64,000 bases of DNA from Labrys monachus (GCF_030814655.1 NZ_JAUSVK010000001.1:5401001-5465000); one strand, 5' to 3'; counted from the first letter of the stretch, positions 39,900-50,023 are shown. A program made the numbers and translations. Notes: generated by a model from the sequence alone, not told the origin.

Positions 39900-41858
39900 A
39901 TGAAGCCGCCCGCTCTCGATGTCATCACCATCGGCCGCTCGTCGGTCGATCTCTACGGCCAGCAGATCGGCGGCCGGCTGGAAGACATGGCGTCGTTCAC
40001 CAAGGCGGTCGGCGGATGCCCGACCAACATCGCCATCGGAACCGCCCGCCTCGGGCTCAAATCGGCGGTGATCACGCGCGTGGGCGACGAGGCGATGGGC
40101 CGCTTCATCCGCGAGCAGCTGCAGCGCGAGGGCGTGGAGACCGCGGGCGTCCACACCGACGAGGCGCGGCTGACGGCCCTGGTCATCCTGGGCGTGCGCG
40201 ACGACAAGCAGTTTCCGCTGATCTTCTATCGCGACAACTGCGCCGACATGGCTCTCGACGAGAGCGACATCGGGGAGGACTTCATCGCCTCGGCGGCGGC
40301 GATCGTCGTCACCGGCACCCATTTCGCCGCGCCCAATACGGACGCCGCCCAGCGCAAGGCGATCCGCATCGCGCGGGCGCACGGCCGCAAGGTCATCTTC
40401 GACGTCGACTATCGTCCCAATCTCTGGGGCCTGGCCGGCCATGGCGCCGGCGAGGAGCGCTATATCCGCGCCGAGCACGTCACCCGTCATCTCCAGTCGA
40501 TCCTGCCCGATTGCGACCTCGTCGTCGGCACCGAAGAGGAACTGCACATCGCGGGGGGCTCCGAGGACACGCTGGAAACGCTCCGGCGCATCCGGGCCGT
40601 CAGCGGGGCGACCATTGTGTGCAAGCGCGGCCCGATGGGATGCGTCGTCTTCCCCGGCGCCATCCCCGACAGCATCGAGGACGGCATCAAGGGTCCGGGC
40701 TTCCCGGTCGAGGTCTACAACGTGCTCGGCGCGGGCGACGCCTTTCTGTCGGGCTTCCTGCGGGGCTGGCTCCGCGGCGAACCGCTGGAGACGGCCTGCA
40801 CCTATGCCAATGCCTGCGGCGCCTTCGCGGTGTCGCGCCTGCTCTGCTCGCCCGAAAGCCCGACCTTCGCCGAACTCGCCTTCTTCCTCGATCACGGCAG
40901 CAGGGAACGGGCGCTGCGCAGGGACGAGGCGCTCAACCACATCCATTGGGCGACGACGCGCCGCCCCGCTCCCGACAGCCTGATGGCCTTCGCCATCGAC
41001 CATCGGTCCCAGATGGAAGCGATGGCGGACGAGGCCGGCGTCTCCCGCGACAGGATCGCGGCCTTCAAGGTGCTGGCCGTCCGCGCCGCCGCCCGGGTCG
41101 CCGGCGGCAGGCCGGGCTTCGGCATGCTGATCGACGGCGCCCATGGCCGCGAGGCGCTGTTCCGCGCCACCGACCATCCCTTCTGGATCGGCCGCCCGGT
41201 CGAGGTGCCGGGCTCGCGCCCGCTCGAATTCGAAGGATCCGGCGATATCGGTTCCAGCCTGATCGAATGGCCCGTCGGCCATACGATCAAATGCCTGTGC
41301 TTCTATCACCCGCACGATCCGCCGGCGCTCAAGGCCCGGCAGGAGCGCGAGCTGGTGCGCCTCCACGCCGCCGCGCGCACCGTCGGACGCGAACTGCTGG
41401 TGGAAATCATCGCCGGCAAGCACGGCCCGCTGGAGGACGACACGGTGTCGAGCGTCGTCGAGCGCCTCTACGCCATCGGCGTCAAGCCGGATTGGTGGAA
41501 GCTCGAGCCGCTGAAGACGGCCGCGGCCTGGCGGGCGGTCGGCGCGGCGATCGGCGACAACGATCCACTCTGCCGCGGTATCGTTCTGCTCGGGCTCGAA
41601 GCGCCGGAGCAGGATCTCGAGGCCGCCTTCGCCGTCGCCGTCGGGGAGCCGCGGGTCAAGGGCTTCGCGGTCGGCCGCACGATCTTCAACGATCCGGCGC
41701 GCGCCTGGCTGCGCGGCGCGCTCGACGATGATGGCGCCGTCGACGCCATGGCCGCGACATTCGGCCGGCTCGTCGCCGCGTGGCAGCGCGCAGCGGCCTC
41801 GCGATTGGGGTCGCAAGCGGCGGCCGCAAGCGCTATCCTGCGTCCGGCAGAAGGGTGA
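39900..41858 (+). CDS. iolC: 5-dehydro-2-deoxygluconokinase fused to DUF2090 aldolase domain
   Basis: 652 residues. Residues 1-330 are a PfkB kinase (GRSSVDLYGQQIGG, GGCPTNIAIGTARLG, catalytic NVLGAGDAFLSGFLRG) that phosphorylates 2-deoxy-5-keto-gluconate. Residues 345-645 are DUF2090 (MAFAIDHRSQMEAMADEAG, LLIDGAHGREALF, LLVEIIAGKHGP), the IolJ-type aldolase that cleaves the product to malonate semialdehyde and dihydroxyacetone phosphate. One protein thus runs two consecutive steps. GGAGG 6 bp upstream. First of iolC-D-E-B. Confidence 0.93.
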   Translation: MKPPALDVITIGRSSVDLYGQQIGGRLEDMASFTKAVGGCPTNIAIGTARLGLKSAVITRVGDEAMGRFIREQLQREGVETAGVHTDEARLTALVILGVRDDKQFPLIFYRDNCADMALDESDIGEDFIASAAAIVVTGTHFAAPNTDAAQRKAIRIARAHGRKVIFDVDYRPNLWGLAGHGAGEERYIRAEHVTRHLQSILPDCDLVVGTEEELHIAGGSEDTLETLRRIRAVSGATIVCKRGPMGCVVFPGAIPDSIEDGIKGPGFPVEVYNVLGAGDAFLSGFLRGWLRGEPLETACTYANACGAFAVSRLLCSPESPTFAELAFFLDHGSRERALRRDEALNHIHWATTRRPAPDSLMAFAIDHRSQMEAMADEAGVSRDRIAAFKVLAVRAAARVAGGRPGFGMLIDGAHGREALFRATDHPFWIGRPVEVPGSRPLEFEGSGDIGSSLIEWPVGHTIKCLCFYHPHDPPALKARQERELVRLHAAARTVGRELLVEIIAGKHGPLEDDTVSSVVERLYAIGVKPDWWKLEPLKTAAAWRAVGAAIGDNDPLCRGIVLLGLEAPEQDLEAAFAVAVGEPRVKGFAVGRTIFNDPARAWLRGALDDDGAVDAMAATFGRLVAAWQRAAASRLGSQAAAASAILRPAEG

Positions 41859-41960
41859 AACGAGGCGAAGGCCTTCGTATTCATCCCGCAACAACAATGC
41901 ATTGGAGCATGCGCCTCACCTGCTTTCGCAGCGATCGGGCAAGGCTCGGGGAGAGATGTC

Positions 41961-43808
41961 GTGGCAAGGATCCGCCTTACAATGGCCCAGGCGCTGGTGC
42001 GCTTTCTCACGATGCAGAAAACGGTGATCGACGGCGAGAAGCAGCCGATCTTCGCCGGCATGTTCGCCATCTTCGGGCACGGCAACGTCGCCGGCATGGG
42101 CGAGGCGCTCTATCAGGCCCGGGAGGCGCTGCCGACCTACCGCGCCCATAACGAGCAGTCGATGGCGCATGCCGCCACCGCCTATGCCAAGGCCATGCGC
42201 CGCCGCCGCTTCATGGCCTGCACCTCCTCGATCGGCCCGGGCGCGACCAACATGGTCACCGCGGCGGCCGTGGCGCATGTCAACCGCCTTCCCCTCCTGC
42301 TGCTGCCCGGCGACGTCTTCGCCAATCGCCGGCCCGACCCGGTGCTGCAGCAATTGGAGGATTTCGGCGACGGCACGCTGACGCCGAACGATGCTTTCCG
42401 GCCGGTCTCGCGCTATTTCGACCGCATCACCCGGCCCGAACAGATCATTCCCGCGCTCGCCCGCGCCATGACGGTGCTGACGGATCCCGCCGATTGCGGC
42501 CCGGTGACGCTGGCGCTGTGCCAGGACGTGCAGGCCGAGGCCTATGACTATCCCGCTTCCTTCTTCGAGGAACGGATCTGGCAGGCCCGCCGTCCCCGCC
42601 CGGACGAATCAGAACTCGAGGCGGCCGTCGCCGCCATCAAGGCGTCGAAGAAGCCGCTCATCGTCACCGGCGGCGGCACGCTCTACGCCCAGGCCGAGGC
42701 CTCGCTCGCGGCCTTTGCCGACAGGCATCGCATTCCCGTCGGCGAGACCCAGGCGGGCAAGAGCGCCATGGCGCACGACCACGCGCTCGGCATGGGTGCC
42801 GTCGGCGTCACCGGCACCGCTGCGGCCAACGACCTTGCGGCCGATGCCGACCTCGTGCTGGCGGTCGGCACGCGGCTGCAGGATTTCACCACCGGATCCT
42901 GGGCGCTGTTCAATGGCGAGGGGCACCGCCTGATCGGCCTCAACACGCAGCCCTTCGACGCCGCCAAGCATCGGGCCCTGCCACTCGTCTGCGACGCCCG
43001 GGTCGGCCTCGAACTCCTCTCCGCCGGCCTCGGCGACTGGAAGGCGCCGGCGGCATGGACCGACAGGGCGATCGCCGAACGAAGCGCCTGGCTGCAGACG
43101 GCCGCCCGCTATACCGATGGCGGCAATGCCGAATACCCCTCCGATGCGCAGGTGATCGGCGCGGTGCAGCGGGCAGGCCTGCCGTCCGACATCGTGGTCT
43201 GCGCCGCCGGCGGCCTGCCGGGCGAACTGCACAAGCTCTGGCAGCCCGGCGCGCCCGGCGGCTATCACCTCGAATACGGCTTTTCCTGCATGGGCTACGA
43301 GATCGCCGGCGCCATCGGCGTCAAGCTGGCCGAGCCGGGCCGCGAGGTCGTCGTCATGGTCGGCGACGGGTCCTATCTGATGGCCAATTCGGAAATCGCC
43401 ACCTCGATCATGCTGGGCGTCAAGCTCATCGTCGTGGTGCTCGACAACCGAGGCTTCGGCTGCATCAACCGGCTGCAGCGCGCCACCGGCGGCGAGAGCT
43501 TCAACAACCTGCTCAAGGATGCCCGCCACCAGGAATTGCCCGACATCGACTTCGCCGCCCATGCCGGCAGCCTCGGGGCGCATGCGGTGAAGGTGACAGG
43601 CCTCGCCGACCTGCAGGAGGCCGTCGCCCTCGCCCGCGGGCAGCCGCGGACCTCGGTGATCGTCATCGATACCGATCCCCTCGCCTCCACGGATGCCGGC
43701 GGCGCCTGGTGGGACGTGGCGGTGCCGGAAATATCGGTGCGGCCCGAGGTCGAGGCCGCCCATGCCGACTATGCCAGGGCGAAGGTCCTGCAGCACATCG
43801 GCGATTGA
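41961..43808 (+). CDS. iolD: 3D-(3,5/4)-trihydroxycyclohexane-1,2-dione hydrolase
   Basis: 615 residues from GTG at 41961 (GGGGAGAG upstream). ThDP-dependent acetolactate-synthase-like fold: catalytic Glu in the YRAHNEQSMAHAA segment (AHNEQ), and GDGSYLMANSEIATS...VLDNRGFG as the ThDP/Mg2+ motif. Opens the ring of trihydroxycyclohexanedione to 5-deoxy-glucuronate. 102 bp after iolC. Confidence 0.94.
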   Translation: MARIRLTMAQALVRFLTMQKTVIDGEKQPIFAGMFAIFGHGNVAGMGEALYQAREALPTYRAHNEQSMAHAATAYAKAMRRRRFMACTSSIGPGATNMVTAAAVAHVNRLPLLLLPGDVFANRRPDPVLQQLEDFGDGTLTPNDAFRPVSRYFDRITRPEQIIPALARAMTVLTDPADCGPVTLALCQDVQAEAYDYPASFFEERIWQARRPRPDESELEAAVAAIKASKKPLIVTGGGTLYAQAEASLAAFADRHRIPVGETQAGKSAMAHDHALGMGAVGVTGTAAANDLAADADLVLAVGTRLQDFTTGSWALFNGEGHRLIGLNTQPFDAAKHRALPLVCDARVGLELLSAGLGDWKAPAAWTDRAIAERSAWLQTAARYTDGGNAEYPSDAQVIGAVQRAGLPSDIVVCAAGGLPGELHKLWQPGAPGGYHLEYGFSCMGYEIAGAIGVKLAEPGREVVVMVGDGSYLMANSEIATSIMLGVKLIVVVLDNRGFGCINRLQRATGGESFNNLLKDARHQELPDIDFAAHAGSLGAHAVKVTGLADLQEAVALARGQPRTSVIVIDTDPLASTDAGGAWWDVAVPEISVRPEVEAAHADYARAKVLQHIGD

Positions 43809-43862
43809 CGCCTCCCTTCCTTCCAGACCTCTCCAACCCTCCATCCCTTCCCGGAGCCACCC

Positions 43863-44747
43863 ATGGCCATTCGCATCGGCGCCAACCCCATCGGCTGGTC
43901 GAACGACGACATGCTCGAACTCGGCGGCGAGACGCCGCTGGAAACCTGCCTCGCCGAAGCCCGCGGAGTCGGCTTCGAGGGCATGGAGCTCGGCAACAAG
44001 TTCCCCCGCGAGGCCGAGGCCTTGAAGGCGGCGCTGGCGCCCTTTGGTCTCGCCTGCATCGGCGGCTGGCATTCGATCGAGCTGCTGGAGCGGGATGCCG
44101 CGGCCGAATTCGCCGCCGCCCGCGCCCATATCGACCTGCTCAAGGCGATGGGCACCCCCGTCTTCATCGTGGCGGAGACGTCGAACGCCATCCACGGCGA
44201 TCGGTCCAAGGCCTTGTCGCAGCGGCCGGTGCTGACCTCGAACCAATGGACCGAGTACGGACGGCGCCTCACGACCTATGCGGAGGCTCTCCGGGCCGAG
44301 GGGATGCAGCTGGTCTATCACCACCACATGGGCACCATCGTCCAGTCCGAAGCCGATATCGACGCCCTGATGGCTGCGAGCGGCGAGGCCGTGAATCTCC
44401 TGCTCGACACCGGCCATGCGACCTGGGGCGGCGCCGATCCGGCGGCCCTCGCCCGCCGCTACAGACACCGCATCGGCCATGTCCACACCAAGGACGTACG
44501 GGCGGAGGTGCGCAAGCGCTCCGAATCAGGCGACTGGAGCTTTCTCGACAGCGTGATCGAGGGTGTCTACACGGTGCCGGGCGACGGCATGGTGGATTTC
44601 GCCGCCGTCTTCCGCGAGCTCGGCGGCTATTCGGGCTGGGTGGTGGTCGAGGCGGAGCAGGACCCGAAAAAGGCCAATCCGCTGCATTATGCCAAGATCG
44701 GCTATGCCCATCTGAGGAAGGTGCTGGCCGAGACGGGCCTGATCTAG
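43863..44747 (+). CDS. iolE: Inosose dehydratase
   Basis: 294 residues; TIM-barrel AP-endonuclease-2-like fold. GANPIGWSNDDMLELGGETP and GFEGMELGNKFPR are family signatures; metal-binding residues in YHHHMGT, LLDTGHATWGG and HVHTKDVR. Dehydrates 2-keto-myo-inositol. GGAG 6 bp before ATG, 54 bp after iolD. Confidence 0.93.
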   Translation: MAIRIGANPIGWSNDDMLELGGETPLETCLAEARGVGFEGMELGNKFPREAEALKAALAPFGLACIGGWHSIELLERDAAAEFAAARAHIDLLKAMGTPVFIVAETSNAIHGDRSKALSQRPVLTSNQWTEYGRRLTTYAEALRAEGMQLVYHHHMGTIVQSEADIDALMAASGEAVNLLLDTGHATWGGADPAALARRYRHRIGHVHTKDVRAEVRKRSESGDWSFLDSVIEGVYTVPGDGMVDFAAVFRELGGYSGWVVVEAEQDPKKANPLHYAKIGYAHLRKVLAETGLI

Positions 44748-44751
44748 CCCT

Positions 44752-44826
44752 GGAGCGCGGACATGCCTGTCCGCCTCTTTCCGCACTCTCGACGCTTCGA
44801 AGAGCGGACAGGGATGTCCGCGCTCC
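44752..44826. repeat. Long inverted repeat between iolE and iolB
   Basis: Arms of 23 bp (44752-44774 and 44804-44826) pair with a single mismatch, and each arm contains its own palindrome GCGGACA-N4-TGTCCGC. In mRNA this forms a strong stem or two hairpins, likely to stabilise or separate the two messages. REP-like. Confidence 0.8.
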
Positions 44827-44839
44827 CAGGAAGGGCTTC

Positions 44840-45634
44840 ATGTCCAAGCTGCTCATCAAGCCCGGCAAGGCCGGCGGCCTCATCCATCGCGTCACGCCGC
44901 ATTCGGCGGGATGGACCCATGTCGGCTTCGAGGTTCGCGATCTCCAGGCCGGCGACACCCTGAGCGCGGAAACCGGCGACCGCGAAGTCTGCCTCGTGCT
45001 GCTGGCAGGCCGGGCATCGGTCGAGGCGGGCGGCCGGGATTTCGGCGTTCTCGGCGAGCGCGGCAACGTCTTCGAGGGCGCGCCCTGGTCGGTCTATGTT
45101 CCCGCCGGATCGCGCTACAGCGTGACGGCCCGGACCTTGCTGGAAGTCGCCATCTGCTCCTCTCCCGCCACCGGAACCCTGCCGGCCCGCCTGATCGGTC
45201 CCGACCGCGTCGCGCAGGAGACGCGGGGCAAGGGCTCGAACACCCGCCATGTCCGCAACATCCTGCCCGAATGGGAACCGGCGGAAAGCCTGCTCGTCGT
45301 CGAGGTGATCACGCCCTCCGGCAATTGGTCGAGCTATCCGCCCCATAAGCACGACCGTGACGACCTTCCCGCCGAGAGCCTGCTCGAAGAGACCTATTAT
45401 CACCGCTTCTCGCCGCCGCAGGGCTATGGCGTGCAGCGGGTCTATACCGACGACCGCTCGCTCGACGAGACCATGACGGTCACCGACCGCGACGTCGTTC
45501 TGGTGCCCCGGGGCTATCATCCCGTCGGCGCCGCCCACGGCTACGACCTCTATTATCTCAACGTCATGGCCGGGCCGAAGCGGGTGTGGAAATTCCACAA
45601 CGACCCGGACCATGCCTGGCTGACGAAGGCCTGA
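44840..45634 (+). CDS. iolB: 5-deoxy-glucuronate isomerase
   Basis: 264 residues from ATG at 44840 (AGGAAGGG upstream). KduI/IolB bicupin: metal ligands in YPPHKHDRDD and EETYYHRF, and DRDVVLVPRGYHPVGAAHGYDLYYLNVMAG near the end (read in overlapping parts). Converts 5-deoxy-glucuronate to 2-deoxy-5-keto-gluconate, the IolC substrate. A much longer open frame upstream in this frame is a shadow of iolD/iolE. Confidence 0.93.
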   Translation: MSKLLIKPGKAGGLIHRVTPHSAGWTHVGFEVRDLQAGDTLSAETGDREVCLVLLAGRASVEAGGRDFGVLGERGNVFEGAPWSVYVPAGSRYSVTARTLLEVAICSSPATGTLPARLIGPDRVAQETRGKGSNTRHVRNILPEWEPAESLLVVEVITPSGNWSSYPPHKHDRDDLPAESLLEETYYHRFSPPQGYGVQRVYTDDRSLDETMTVTDRDVVLVPRGYHPVGAAHGYDLYYLNVMAGPKRVWKFHNDPDHAWLTKA

Positions 45635-45644
45635 GCGGTGGGGA

Positions 45645-46673
45645 TTATGAGCCGCGGCGCTCCTTCGGCGTGACGTCGAAGGAGCGCGCCTTGCCGTTGC
45701 GCAGCACGTCGAAGGTGGTGCTGCGCCCGATCCGGTCCTCGTCGAGCAGGCGGATCAGGGCATCCGCCCCTCCGACCCTGCGGCCGTCGACGGCGACGAT
45801 GACGTCGCCCATCAGGAGGCCGGCCGTATCGGCGGGGCCGCCGGCCTCGGCGGACGCGATCATCACGCCCATCGGCTGGTCGATGCCGGCGGCGATCTGC
45901 ACGCGGCGGGCGATCGGCGCCGGCTGCGCGGCGACGCCGATCGAGGCGCGGCGCACCCGTCCATGCCGGATCAGTTGCCCCATCACGAAGCTCGCCGTGT
46001 TGGACGCCACGGCGAAGCAGATGCCCTGCGCCCCCATGATCACCGCCGTGTTGATGCCGATGACCTCGCCCAGCGAGGAGACCAGCGGCCCGCCGGAATT
46101 GCCCGGATTGAGGGCGGCGTCGGTCTGGATCACATCGTCGATCAGGCGGCCGTTCTTGGCCCGCAGCGAGCGGCCGAGGGCGGAGACGACACCGGCGGTG
46201 ACCGTCGCCTCGAAGCCGAGCGGGTTGCCGATCGCGACCGCGACCTGCCCGCGCCGCAGCTGGCTCGAATTGCCGAGGCGTGCCGATGGCAGGTTGACCG
46301 ACTGCTCGATATGGACGAGCGCCAGGTCGGTATCCGGATCGTCGCCGATCAGGCGTGCATCGAAATGCCGCCCGTCCTGGGTCTGCATGCCGATGCGCGG
46401 CGTGCCCTGCGCGACATGGCTGTTGGTGAGGACGAGACCGTCAGGCGACAGGATCACGCCCGAACCCGAGCCGGCCGGCTTGCCGTTCTTGCGGATATCG
46501 AGCTTCACCACGGCGGGACCGACGACGTCGGCGACGCCCATGACGGCGTTGGAATAGGCGTCGAGCAAACGTCCATCGTCGATTGACGTAACGGAAGAAA
46601 CCTCCTGCGAGGCCACTTCGTCATCCAGTATGAAGGAGGGTGAGAAATCCAGCATGGCAATAACCAGGTCCAA
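45645..46673 (-). CDS. DegP-like S1C serine protease with one PDZ domain, no signal peptide
   Basis: 342 residues. Protease domain about 45-225 with the triad His (LTNSHVAQG), Asp (DPDTDLALVHI) and Ser (LNPGNSGGPLVS); a single PDZ domain about 235-330 (AGLLMGDVIVAVDGRRVGGA). Unlike DegP/DegS the N-terminus (MDLVIAMLDFSPSFILDDEV) has no signal or membrane anchor, so it may act in the cytoplasm unless the start is misplaced. Converges with iolB, 10 bp apart. Confidence 0.88.
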   Translation of the reverse strand: MDLVIAMLDFSPSFILDDEVASQEVSSVTSIDDGRLLDAYSNAVMGVADVVGPAVVKLDIRKNGKPAGSGSGVILSPDGLVLTNSHVAQGTPRIGMQTQDGRHFDARLIGDDPDTDLALVHIEQSVNLPSARLGNSSQLRRGQVAVAIGNPLGFEATVTAGVVSALGRSLRAKNGRLIDDVIQTDAALNPGNSGGPLVSSLGEVIGINTAVIMGAQGICFAVASNTASFVMGQLIRHGRVRRASIGVAAQPAPIARRVQIAAGIDQPMGVMIASAEAGGPADTAGLLMGDVIVAVDGRRVGGADALIRLLDEDRIGRSTTFDVLRNGKARSFDVTPKERRGS

Positions 46674-46909
46674 GGCAGTCCGGGAAGAAACGTCCCTTTA
46701 TTCGTCGACCTCATATGGGAACGTTCTTTCGTTATTGAAGAGGAAGACGACAGGCCGCCAGAGGGGGGCCGCGCCGGCTGGCCGCTCCGATCGACGCCCC
46801 TGATCGCTCCGATCAGAAATCATCATGGCCGAACAGCACCCGCCCTGTTGCGCTGCATGCGAATATCGTCTGTTGTGCGGCCTGGTTTCGCCCGAGCTCA
46901 AGAGCCGCA

Positions 46910-47758
46910 ATGAACATCCTGTCCATCCAGTCCTGGGTCGCCTACGGCCATGTCGGCAACGCCTCCGCGGTCTTCCCGATGCAACGCCTGGGATGCGAGG
47001 TGTGGGCCATCCACACCGTGCAATTCTCCAATCACACCGGCTATGGCGCGTGGAAGGGCCGCGTCTATGACGGCACCATGGTCGAGGAACTGGTGGACGG
47101 CATCGCAGAACGCGGCGTGCTCGGCCAGTGCGACGGGGTGATCTCGGGCTATATGGGCTCCTCCGACATCGGCAACGCCATCATGGCCGCGGTCGACAAG
47201 GTACGCGCCGCCAATCCCCACGCCACCTATTGCTGCGATCCGGTGATCGGCGATGTCGGGCGCGGGATCTTCGTGCGTCCCGGCATTCCTGAATTCATGC
47301 GCGACAAGGCGGTGCCGGCCGCCGACGTGATCACGCCGAACCAGTTCGAACTCGAATATCTCGCCGGGCGGGAAGTCACCACGCTCGAGACCGCCAAGGC
47401 GGCGATCGCGGCGATCCACCGCGTCGGCCCCAAGGTCATCCTCGTGACCTCCCTGGACACGCAGGAGACACCCGCCGACGCGGTGGATCTCGTCGCCTCC
47501 GATGCCAGCGGAACCTATCGGGTGCGCACGCCGCGGCTCGGCCTTTCCATCAACGGGGCCGGCGACGCCATCGCCGCCCTGTTCAACCTGCACTGGAAGC
47601 GCTCCGGATCGGCCGCGCAGGCGCTCGAACTCGCCAGCGCCTCGATCTACGGCCTGCTCAAGCGCACCGAGGAGGCCGGGTCCCGGGAAATTCTCACCGT
47701 CGCCGCGCAGGACGAATTCGTCACGCCCAGCCGGCGCTTTGCCGCCGAGAAGATCTGA
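46910..47758 (+). CDS. pdxY: Pyridoxal kinase
   Basis: 282 residues. Ribokinase-like Pdx[21 protein letters not shown] at the start, [16 protein letters not shown] and the catalytic [11 protein letters not shown] near 230. Phosphorylates pyridoxal in vitamin B6 salvage. 128 bp before phzF; they may be co-transcribed. Confidence 0.92.
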   Translation: MNILSIQSWVAYGHVGNASAVFPMQRLGCEVWAIHTVQFSNHTGYGAWKGRVYDGTMVEELVDGIAERGVLGQCDGVISGYMGSSDIGNAIMAAVDKVRAANPHATYCCDPVIGDVGRGIFVRPGIPEFMRDKAVPAADVITPNQFELEYLAGREVTTLETAKAAIAAIHRVGPKVILVTSLDTQETPADAVDLVASDASGTYRVRTPRLGLSINGAGDAIAALFNLHWKRSGSAAQALELASASIYGLLKRTEEAGSREILTVAAQDEFVTPSRRFAAEKI

Positions 47759-47886
47759 AGACGGGATGACCTCAACGCAAGCTCGAAAGCCGTAGATCCG
47801 ATACCGACCTGGCGGCGAGGAACGCCGGACCCGGCGGTTCGGCCTTCCCGCCCCGCACACCCCTTTCATCGACACAGGATGCCAGC

Positions 47887-48789
47887 ATGTCCCGCCGCTT
47901 CTTCACGCTCGACGTCTTTGCCGACCGGCCGCTGGCCGGCAATCCGCTCGCCGTCGTCCTCGACGCCGGAGGCCTCGACGGGGATGCGATGCAGAAGATC
48001 GCACGCGAGTTCAACCTGTCGGAAACCGTCTTCGTCCTGCCCCCCGAAGAAGCGCGCCATCGCGCGAGGATCCGCATCTTCACGCCGGGGCTCGAATTGC
48101 CGTTCGCGGGCCACCCGACGGTCGGTACCGCCGTGCTGCTCGCCAGCCTCGACCATGACCACCAGCCGGGCGACTATTTGTTCGGCCTGGAGGAGCAGAT
48201 CGGTGTGGTGCCCTGCGCGGTATCCCTCGCCGGGGGCGCACCCTATGCCCGCTTCGAAGTGCCGGTGCTGCCGACGGAGCGGGGCACGCCGGCCGACATC
48301 GCCCTGATCGCCGGGGCCCTCGGCCTCGCAGCGGACGATATCGGTTTCGAGAACCACAAGCCGACCCTTTTCGGCACCGGCTCCCCCTTCACCTTCGTGC
48401 CGCTGCGAAGCCTCGAAGCCGCTGCCCGTATCCGCATCAACACGGCGTTGTGGCAGGACGCCTTCGGGCAGGATGGGCTCGGCGCCGCCTATGTCTATAC
48501 GCGCCAGACCGCGCAGCCGACCTCGACCTTCCACGCCCGCATGTTCTCGCCGGGCGACGGCATTCCCGAGGATCCGGCCACCGGCTCGGCCGCGGCCTCG
48601 TTGTCGGGCGTGATCGCCCGTTTCGACGATCTCGCCGACGGCGTCCATCATTTCCGCATCGAGCAGGGCTTCGAGATGGGCCGGCCCTCGCTGATCGACC
48701 TGAACATGACCACCGAAGGCATGCGCCTGGCGGCGGCCTCGATCGGCGGCAATGCCGTCATCGTCAGCGAGGGAACCCTGAATGTCTGA
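47887..48789 (+). CDS. PhzF-family epimerase/isomerase
   Basis: 300 residues with the two-lobed diaminopimelate-epimerase fold: FFTLDVFADRPLAGNPLAVV, LPFAGHPTVGTA and the EDPATGSAAASLSG signature. A catalytic Glu (LSETVF) replaces one of the epimerase cysteines, as in PhzF. Substrate unknown outside phenazine producers; no phenazine genes are nearby. Overlaps the next gene by 8 bp. Confidence 0.88.
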   Translation: MSRRFFTLDVFADRPLAGNPLAVVLDAGGLDGDAMQKIAREFNLSETVFVLPPEEARHRARIRIFTPGLELPFAGHPTVGTAVLLASLDHDHQPGDYLFGLEEQIGVVPCAVSLAGGAPYARFEVPVLPTERGTPADIALIAGALGLAADDIGFENHKPTLFGTGSPFTFVPLRSLEAAARIRINTALWQDAFGQDGLGAAYVYTRQTAQPTSTFHARMFSPGDGIPEDPATGSAAASLSGVIARFDDLADGVHHFRIEQGFEMGRPSLIDLNMTTEGMRLAAASIGGNAVIVSEGTLNV

Positions 48790-49492
48790 GACGGCACCCC
48801 GTATCGTCGAGATCGAGGCGATCGATTGCCGCTTCGAGCCGGTGCCGTGGGCCTTCGCGCAGGACAATCGCGCAGCCATTGCCGAGCATTGGCAGGCGGT
48901 GGTCGCCCACAAGCCCGAGACCTTCAACGGCAAGGTCCTGCTCATGCACCGTTGGGAAATCGTCGGCGGGCTGTTCGTGGGGGCCTATCTGATGACGGAC
49001 TATGCGAGCTTCCTGGCCTGGCGCGATTTCGGCTTTCCGGACCGGGCGAAATGGAACTGCTTCTCGATGGCGGCGCTGCAATCGGCCGACGGCGCCTTCC
49101 TGCTCGGCGAGATGGCCGACCATACCAGCAATGCGGGCGCGATCTATTTCGCCGCGGGAACGCCCGACCCGTCCGACCTCGCCGGCGACACGGTGGACCT
49201 CGCCGCCAGCGTGATGCGCGAAATGGCGGAGGAAACCGGGCTATCGGCCGCCGAGGTGACGGTCGGTCCCGGATGGACCGCCGTCTTTCACGGCTCGCGC
49301 ATCGCCCTCATCCGCAACGTGCATTCCCCTCTGGGAGCCGCCGAGCTGAAGCGGCGGATCGAAGGCTTCCTGGCCGGCGATCCGAAGCCCGAACTCAGCC
49401 GCATGCATGTCGTGTCGCGGCGTGCCGATATTCTCGCCGAACGGATGCCGGCCTTCCAATGCGCCTATCTCGAACACCGGCTGGCCGGGTAG
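48782..49492 (+). CDS. NUDIX hydrolase
   Basis: 236 residues. The NUDIX helix is SVMREMAEETGLSAAEV (REMAEETGL core) at about 145; the preceding Gly is in SDLAGDTVDLAA. N-terminal half is a substrate lobe (RWEIVGGLFVGAYL). Hydrolyses a nucleoside-diphosphate-type substrate, which cannot be specified. Translationally coupled to the PhzF gene. Confidence 0.8.
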   Translation: MSETAPRIVEIEAIDCRFEPVPWAFAQDNRAAIAEHWQAVVAHKPETFNGKVLLMHRWEIVGGLFVGAYLMTDYASFLAWRDFGFPDRAKWNCFSMAALQSADGAFLLGEMADHTSNAGAIYFAAGTPDPSDLAGDTVDLAASVMREMAEETGLSAAEVTVGPGWTAVFHGSRIALIRNVHSPLGAAELKRRIEGFLAGDPKPELSRMHVVSRRADILAERMPAFQCAYLEHRLAG

Positions 49493-49532
49493 CCGGCCGG
49501 CCTTCCCGTCCGGCGAGGAGGCCGTTGCGGCG

Positions 49533-49805
49533 TCATTCCTCCGGCTGGCCGCGAACGGGGTAGCCGTGCCGCGCCTGCGTCGAGGAAATCAGCTTCTGCG
49601 CCGTGGCGTCGTCGCCGGCATCGCAGGCCTTGGTCGCCTGGTCGAGATCGGCGGTCATTGCGTCGTGGACCTTCTTGTCGACGAAGCCGATCTTGACGTC
49701 CTTGTCGATGACGCGGTGCACGAAGGCGATGCGCGTCGAGCAGGGCGCGGCGGCGGCAGGCGTGGCGGCGGCCGCCACCAGAACGGCACAAATCAGAAAA
49801 CGCAT
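49533..49805 (-). CDS. Small secreted protein
   Basis: 90 residues from ATG at 49805. Signal peptide RFLICAVLVAAAATPAAAA, then an 70-residue helical mature part (DLDQATKACDAGDDATAQKL) with two Cys. Familiar as a small Hyphomicrobiales hypothetical. Converges with the NUDIX gene. Confidence 0.65.
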   Translation of the reverse strand: MRFLICAVLVAAAATPAAAAPCSTRIAFVHRVIDKDVKIGFVDKKVHDAMTADLDQATKACDAGDDATAQKLISSTQARHGYPVRGQPEE

Positions 49806-50023
49806 CGCAATATCCCGGCGGTCGTTTGGCTCCCCGCGAAGAGAAGACGATTCTCGGCGATGAAACAAAGCATTTCCGTGTGAGAACGGCGGCAAATCGT
49901 GCCGCAGCGGAAGCCTTCGTCGATTCCTTTCCGCACCGCGACTCGCCCCTTGCCCGGGCCTTGCTATCGGGTTACAAGCGCGTCATCCGCGTGGCACCGG
50001 CCACGGCAAGACGAGGATCGCCC

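Noticed and set aside
39693-41897. 734-codon frame opposite iolC
   Set aside because: Antisense shadow of iolC without domains.
43055-44839. Long in-frame extension upstream of iolB
   Set aside because: Overlaps iolD and iolE, which are certain; IolB homology starts at the ATG at 44840.
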